From NCBI GenBank assembly GCA_019009955.1, contig CM032229.1, positions 196,503,637 through 196,567,636 on the forward strand: a stretch of DNA of 64,000 bases. The letters are read 5' to 3'. A program made the translations under genes and the position numbers. The DNA comes from Riptortus pedestris. Taxonomy: Eukaryota > Arthropoda > Insecta > Hemiptera > Alydidae. Positions 58,008-64,000 of this stretch are shown here, piece after piece (the first letter of the stretch is position 1; every line of letters begins with the position of its first letter). The notes beneath the pieces are model-generated. The model was not told where the DNA came from. It did no database searches and was given only the letters and a program-made list of their open reading frames with translations.

Positions 58008-59573
58008 TCTATATATATATATAAAATTGTAACCTCTTGTCTGTACATTGATTTTTTTCGCGAAATTTCACGATAACTTTTCGTTTCACGTGTCATAGAC
58101 ACCAAAACTGCATTTTGTTTCTTTCGTGTATGTTTGTTTGTTTGTTACCTTTTCACGCATAAACGGCTGAACCGAATTTTATGAAACTTGGTATGTATAT
58201 TACTACTAGCCCAACTTAGACTTTAGGCTATATTATTATTCTCTAAGACAAACAGGAGTGGGGGTTATAAGGGAGGCCTGAAATTAAAAATAGCGATATT
58301 TCGTTTCCTATTGGTTTTTCGGCAAATATGCACATAACAAAAGTTATTTATTTTGTTATTTAGAGTAATTTATGTTATATACACTTTCGTCGGATCCGAA
58401 GTATAAATGAGTTATATGCTAAAAATTATAGCGGGAGTCAACAATTTTATTTGTCACAAAACACTCAACCGAACTAAGTAAAACTCGGTATATCTATTAG
58501 CACTAACGCTTTCATTATAACAAGCCATACCAACATTTCTAAGGACGGGCAGGAGTGGGGGTTATAACGGAAGCCAGAAATTAAATATAGCGATATTTCG
58601 TTTCCTACTGGTTTTTCGGCAAATATGAACATGACGATAAAAAAGAACATTTCAATTGTATGAAGCATTTTAAAAACAAGTAGCTGTTTCATGAGGAGCA
58701 AAGTATATTACTCCCCCCCCCCTTCCTCTGTCTTTCACTGGAACATTAATTAATCGGAAGTAAGTAATTTCATCCTTTAATGTGTTTAAAACATCAATTA
58801 ATTCACAAAAAACAAAAGTATTTAAACATGCATAATTAGAATTGAAAATAGAATCTGAATATAAGGTAATGTTAGCGGAATTGAGAGTTAGCCATTAGTC
58901 ATGTTCTGTTGGTTAACCTGGATCGTCAGGGACGGGTGAGGAGACCTTCCTGTAATCTAGAACCTTTCTCACTCCCTCTTTCTTTCCTCAGTTGTTTTAC
59001 ACACTTTTTTCGTATACCGTATTATAAACGAGATATACGCTAAAACCTATAGCGGAAGTGTATTTTGTTATTTAGAGTAAATTTTGTTATATACACTTTT
59101 TTAGTATACCGAATTATAAACGAGATATATGCTGAAACCTATAGTGGAAGTGAACAATTTTATTTGGGACAAAAGACCCAGCCGAAATAAATAAAACTCG
59201 GTATATGTATTAGCACTAACGCTTTCCTTATAATAAGCCATACTAACATTTCTAGGGACGGGCAGGAGTGGGGGTTATAAGGGAGGCCTGAAATTAATAA
59301 TGGTGATATTTCGTTTCACCACAATATTTTGTGCTTAATAACTGAGATCTATGAATAATGCACAGGAGACGGGAAATATGACAATTTGGAGGACAGTGAA
59401 GTCTTACATAAAAAATTAATTTTATTATTAACTAATGCCAACAACGGGTGTTAATCCTAAATAGTGGGACGGGTAAAGGTGAAAATATTGTGCAAACTAA
59501 AGCCTTTCCAAAAAAATACCATCACCATTCAGCCTCAAATGAATTCCCGAGCGAAGCCGGGTATCTGAGCTAG
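58008..59573 (+). mobile_element. Family H copy with a unique insert
   Basis: TC at 58,008-58,009, 5' region (with one extra base, cctcttgtc), modules to about 58,630, then unique DNA until about 58,990, then modules again, a short A tail, and CTAG at 59,570-59,573. Confidence 0.88.
58635..58990. other. Unique ~350-bp insert in a family H body
   Basis: It starts after aaatatgaacatgac, contains a C-run (58,713-58,722) and ggacgggtgaggagaccttc, and ends near ctttcctcagttgttttaca. It matches nothing else in the window. The right edge has a pyrimidine-rich tract followed by cag, which looks like a splice acceptor. Confidence 0.5.
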
Positions 59574-61676
59574 TATATATATAAAATTGTAACCTCTGTC
59601 TGTACATTGATTTTTTTCGCGAAATTTCACGATAACTTTTCGTTTCACATGTCATAGACACCATAACTGCATTTTGTTTCTTTCGTGTATGTTTGTTTGT
59701 TTGTTTGTTACCTTTTCACGCATAAACGGCTGAACCGAATTTTATGAAACTTGGTATGTATATTACTACTAACCCAACTTAGACTTTAGGCTATATTAAT
59801 TTCCTCTGAGACGAACAGGAGTGGGGGTTATGAGGGAAGCTTGAAATTAAAAATAGCGATATTTCGATTCGTATTGGTTTTTCGGCAAATATAAACATAA
59901 CAAAAGTTGTTTATTTTGTTATTTAGAGTAACGTTTGTTATATAAACTTTTTTCGTATACTGAATTATAAACAAGATATACGCAAAAACCTATAACGAAT
60001 GTGAACAATTTTATTTGAGACGAAAGACACAACCGAAATGAATAAAACTCGGTATGTGTATTAGCACTAACGCTTTCATTATAATAAGCCATACTAACAT
60101 TTCTAGGGTCGGGCAGGAGTGGGGGTTGTAAGGGAGGCCTGAATTTAAAATAGCGGTATTTCGTTTTCTATTCGTTTTTCGGCAAATGTGAACCTTGCAA
60201 AAGTTGTTTATTTTGTTATTTAGAGTAACTTTTGTGATATTCATTTTTGACTTTTAATGAAGTATAAACGAGATATATACTATAAACTAAAGCGGGAGTC
60301 AACTATTTTATTGGGCGCTAACGATTGAACCGAACTTAACAAAACTCTGTATGTCAACTAGCATTAATTCTCCCATGATTATAAGCTATTTTAAAATTTT
60401 TAGGTTCGAACGGGAGTGGGAGTTATAAGGGAGGCCTGAAGTAAAAATTCACGATATTTCATTTTGTATTTGTTTTTCGGCAAAGGTGCACATAACAAAA
60501 GTTGTTTACTTTGTTATTTAGAGCAACTTTTGTTTCATTCACTTATGTCGTAAAATGAAGTAAATACAGGATATAAGCTAAATCTATAGCGGGAGTCGAC
60601 GATTTTATTAGTACTTATTTAAGCGTTTTTAATATAGGCATATTATGACAAATGATGTTATGTTTTAGCCTTATCTATTTCGATTATTTAGTACTAAGTA
60701 TGATTCGGATTAGTGAGATTATAAAATCCCCCTCCCCCTTCGCCTCATTTATTTATTTTCCCTAGAAAATAACTTTGTTATTTATTTCCAATAGAAATTT
60801 AAACTATAAGAGCATTTACATTATTTAATTTGTATAATGTATTATTTAAAAAAAAATCGTGCTGAATTTCCTCAAGGAGTGATAGGGGAAGTACTAGGGA
60901 ATCAAACTCTGATTTTGGTTATATACTATCTTATTTCCTATATCTTCATGTTATTGAAACAAATATGTACTATCATAACAATTAAACGTTAATGTCATTA
61001 TGACAAAAGACAAAATGCTCTTAAACTCGATACGATTGTTTAAAGTATTACTTAGGTTGCTAGGACGGCTACGATCTCTTCCCGTCGACTAGCTTTTTGA
61101 ATATAATTGAAATTATTTTTAGGGTAACACTATTATTTAATTCCATCAGGTAGATAAATTATTACAATAATATTTTGAATTAATAATTTAAGGAGAAGAG
61201 TGTGGATAGCTCTAATGCGAGAACGGAAATAGACGGAGGCTAATAGAGTTAATTGAGTTTACTAATTTCCTGTGAAATGCTGGGCATTACGGGAAGTGAT
61301 TACCACTGAGATCTACAATTATGAATATAAACTTACGTGCTATACTATGCTTAAACTATATGTGATCGGATTGGTTTTTGACAGGAAATAATTTTCATTA
61401 TAGACGATATTTAATTGTAATAAATACTATCCATGATTATGGTTTGAAGTATTCAAAAAGGTGAGTTAAAAAGTGGCAAAGGATAGATTAGGAACACATT
61501 TTTATTTATTCTTCAAATATAAAATTTCTCATTTATAAGTCGCCTGCCTGACCCTCACAGCAAACCAATGCGCGCCGACGGGAAGTGTAGTTGTAAACAT
61601 TGAAGCCTTGCCCAAAAAAATACTATCATCATTCAGCCTTAAATGATTTCCCGAGCGAAGCCGGGTACCTTAGCTA

Positions 61677-61677
<1 letters not shown>
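59574..61677 (+). mobile_element. Complete family H copy, ~2.1 kb (B-type tail)
   Basis: Head-to-tail with the preceding copy. Modules, B tail, gagcgaagccgggtacctta and CTAG at 61,674-61,677. Very similar to 36,697-38,839. Confidence 0.93.

Positions 61678-61729
<52 letters not shown>
61678..61729. repeat. (AT)n microsatellite
   Basis: AT run between two plus-strand family H copies. Confidence 0.95.
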
Positions 61730-61730
<1 letters not shown>

Positions 61731-61735
61731 TTATA

Positions 61736-62851
61736 TCTATATATATATAAAATTGTAACCTCTGTCTGTACATTGATTTTTTTCGCGAAATTTCACGATA
61801 ACTTTTCGTTTCACATGTCATAGACAACATATCTGCATTTTGTTTCTTTCGTGTATGTTTGTTTGTTAGTTTGTTTGTTTGTTACCTTGTCACGCAAAAA
61901 CGGCTGAACCGAATTTTAAAAAACTTGGTATTTATATTACTACTAACCCAACTTAGACTTTAGGCTATATTAATTTTCTCTGAGACGAACAGGAGTGGGG
62001 GTTATAAGGGAAGCCTGAAATTAAAAATAGCGATATTTCGTTTTCTATTGGTTTTTCGGCAAATATGCACATAACAAAAGTTGTTTATTTTGTTATTTAG
62101 AGTAACTTTTGTAATATACACTTTTGTCGTATACCGAAGTTTAAAAGCGTTATACGCTAAAAATTATAGCGAGAGTCAACAATATTATTTGCCAAAAAAG
62201 ACTCAACCGAACTAAATAAAACTCGGTATGTGTATTAGCAGTGAGGCCTTCATTATAATAAGCCATACCAACATTTCTATGGACGGGCAGGAGTGGGGGT
62301 TATAAGGGAAGCCTGAAATTAAAAATAGCGATATTTCGTTTCCTATTGGTTTTTCCGCAAATATAAACATAGCAAAAGTTGTTTATTTTGTTATTTGGAG
62401 TAACTTTTGTTATATACACTTTTGTCGTATACCTAAGTATAAATGAGTTATACGTTAAAACTTTAGCGGGAGCCAACAATGTTATTGGGCACTAACGGCT
62501 GAACCGAACTTAACAAAGCTCGGTATGTCAATTAGCATTAATTCTTCCATAATTATAAGTTATATTAAAATTTTTATGTTCAAACGGGAGGGGGGTTATA
62601 AGGGAGGGCTGAAATAAAAATTCACCATATTTACATGTATAAGAGACGGGAAATATAAAAATATCGAAGACATTGAAGCCTTATCGAAGAAATATTCGAT
62701 TATTAGCAAATCCACGGCAACGACGGGTATCAATCCTAAACACTGGGACGGGTAATTGCCAAAATATTGTGCAATGTAAAGCTTGCCAAAAAAATACTAT
62801 CACCATTCAGCCTCGAATGAATTCCCGGGCGAAGCCGGGTATCTGAGCTAG
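61736..62851 (+). mobile_element. Complete family H copy, 1,116 bp (A-type tail)
   Basis: TC at 61,736-61,737, two to three modules, an A tail containing tttacatgtataagagacgg (the empty version of the LINE target), gcgaagccgggtatctgag and CTAG at 62,848-62,851. Confidence 0.93.
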
Positions 62852-64000
62852 TATATATATAAAATTGTAACCTCTGTCTGTACATTGATTTTTTTCGCGA
62901 AATTTCACGATAACTTTTCGTTTCACATGTCATAGACACCATAACTGCATTTTGTTTCTTTGGTGTCTGTTTGTTTGTTTGTTTGTTTATTTGTTTGTTT
63001 GTTTGTTACCTTTTCACGCATAAACGGCTGAACCGAATTTTATCAAACTTGGTATGTATATTACTACTAACCCAACTTAGACTTTAGGCTATATTAATTT
63101 TCTCTGAGACGAACAGGAGTGGGTGTTATAAGGGAGGCCTGATATTAAAAGTCGCGATATTTCGTTTTCTATTGGTTTTTTGGCAAATATGCACATAACA
63201 AAAGTTGTTTATTTTGTTATTTAGAGTAACTTTTGTCATAAACACTTTCATCGTAATCCGAAGTTTAAATGAGTTATACGCCAATGACTATAGCGGGAGT
63301 CAACAATATTATTTGGCACAAAAGACTCAACCGAACTAATTAAATCTCGGTATGTGTATTAGCACTGACGCCTTAATTATCATAAGCTATACCAACAAAT
63401 CTATGGACGGGCAGGAGTGGGGGTTGTAAGGGAGGCCTTAAATTATAAATAGCGGTATTTCGTTTTCTACTGGTTTCTCTGCAAATATGCACATGACAAA
63501 AGTTGTTTATTTTGTTATTTACAGTAAGATTTATTATATTCACTTTTGTCGTATAACAAAGTATAAACGAGATTTACACTAAATACTAAAGCGGGAGCCA
63601 ACAATTTTGTTGGGCACTAACAATTGAACCGAAATTAACAAGACTCGGTATGTGAATTAGCATTAATTCTTCCATGATTATAAGCTATATTAAAAATTTT
63701 AGGTTCAAAGGGGAGTGGGGATTATAAGAGAGGCTGAAATGAATAACTCTCTTTTTTATTTTCTATTTGTTTTTCGGCAAACGTGCATATAACAAAAGTT
63801 GTTTACTTTGTTATTTAGAGTAACATTTGTGTGCATTCTCTTTTGTCGTAAAAATGAAGTAAACACGGGATATACGCTACACGGGAGTCAGTAATTATAT
63901 TAGTACTTATTTAAGGGGTTTTAATAAATGAATATTATGACAAATGATGTTATGTTTTCGTCTTATGTGATAGTTCAAAGTATGATTCGGATTAGTGAGG
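62852..64000 (+). mobile_element. Family H copy (B-type tail), cut by the window end
   Basis: Head-to-tail with the preceding copy. Modules to about 63,720, then B-tail sequence (gatgttatgttttcgtctta) running off the right edge; closest to 42,480-43,060. Confidence 0.88.

Overview
This is AT-rich animal DNA, most likely from an arthropod and probably an insect. The evidence is the mix of mariner, piggyBac-like, Tigger/pogo-like, Helitron-like, RTE, I/Jockey-like and Gypsy elements, the GT-AG splice signals beside captured exons, and the absence of any prokaryotic gene organisation. I see no complete host gene, tRNA, rRNA or CRISPR array. Almost all of the window is transposable element or satellite DNA, much of it nested.

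The background is a family of non-autonomous elements that I read as Helitrons (family H). Copies share a 5' end TCTATATATATATAAAATTG and a 3' end made of a GC hairpin (CCCGGGCGAAGCCGGG) about 11 nt before CTAG, followed by T. Their bodies are chains of ~297-bp modules. At least twenty copies or partial copies lie in blocks, minus strand (9.7-14.4, 28.4-36.7, 43.9-50.4 kb) and plus strand (14.4-28.4, 36.7-43.9, 58.0-64.0 kb). They join head to tail, or back to back, inside (AT)n tracts. A second family (C) inserts next to AA/TT, has subterminal inverted repeats and a 20-bp palindrome at one end, and resembles a Helentron/DINE-like element.

Layout: 1-434, edge fragment of a LINE reverse transcriptase. 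960-1,580, 67-bp minisatellite. 1,623-2,415, family C inside family H. 3,691-6,722, 30-bp satellite with 90-bp higher-order structure. 6,745-6,945, an aldo-keto reductase exon with both splice signals. 6,986-8,942, family C carrying a truncated mariner with a fold-back end. 9,868-11,600, RTE fragment inside a family H copy. 17,144-18,118, internally deleted mariner with TIRs and TA duplication. 18,421-18,962, piggyBac-like 3' end. 22,100-28,165, full-length I/Jockey-type LINE with a perfect 13-bp target duplication. 38,858-39,635, Tigger-like element. 50,380-51,660, Gypsy LTR plus integrase fragment. 51,690-52,625, 78-bp minisatellite. 52,625-53,600, an unrecognised broken ORF. 53,830-54,395, ~30-bp repeat. 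54,413-55,474, a mosaic of exon-like pieces including a metallophosphatase (5'-nucleotidase family) exon. 56,119-58,000, two more family C copies.

No intact transposase, Rep/helicase or reverse transcriptase is encoded, so the elements here appear to depend on proteins from elsewhere. The strongest leads are the Helitron-like arrays with their modular bodies and exchanged 3' ends, the exon fragments that keep splice sites beside minisatellites, and the LINE whose insertion and inactivation can be read base by base.
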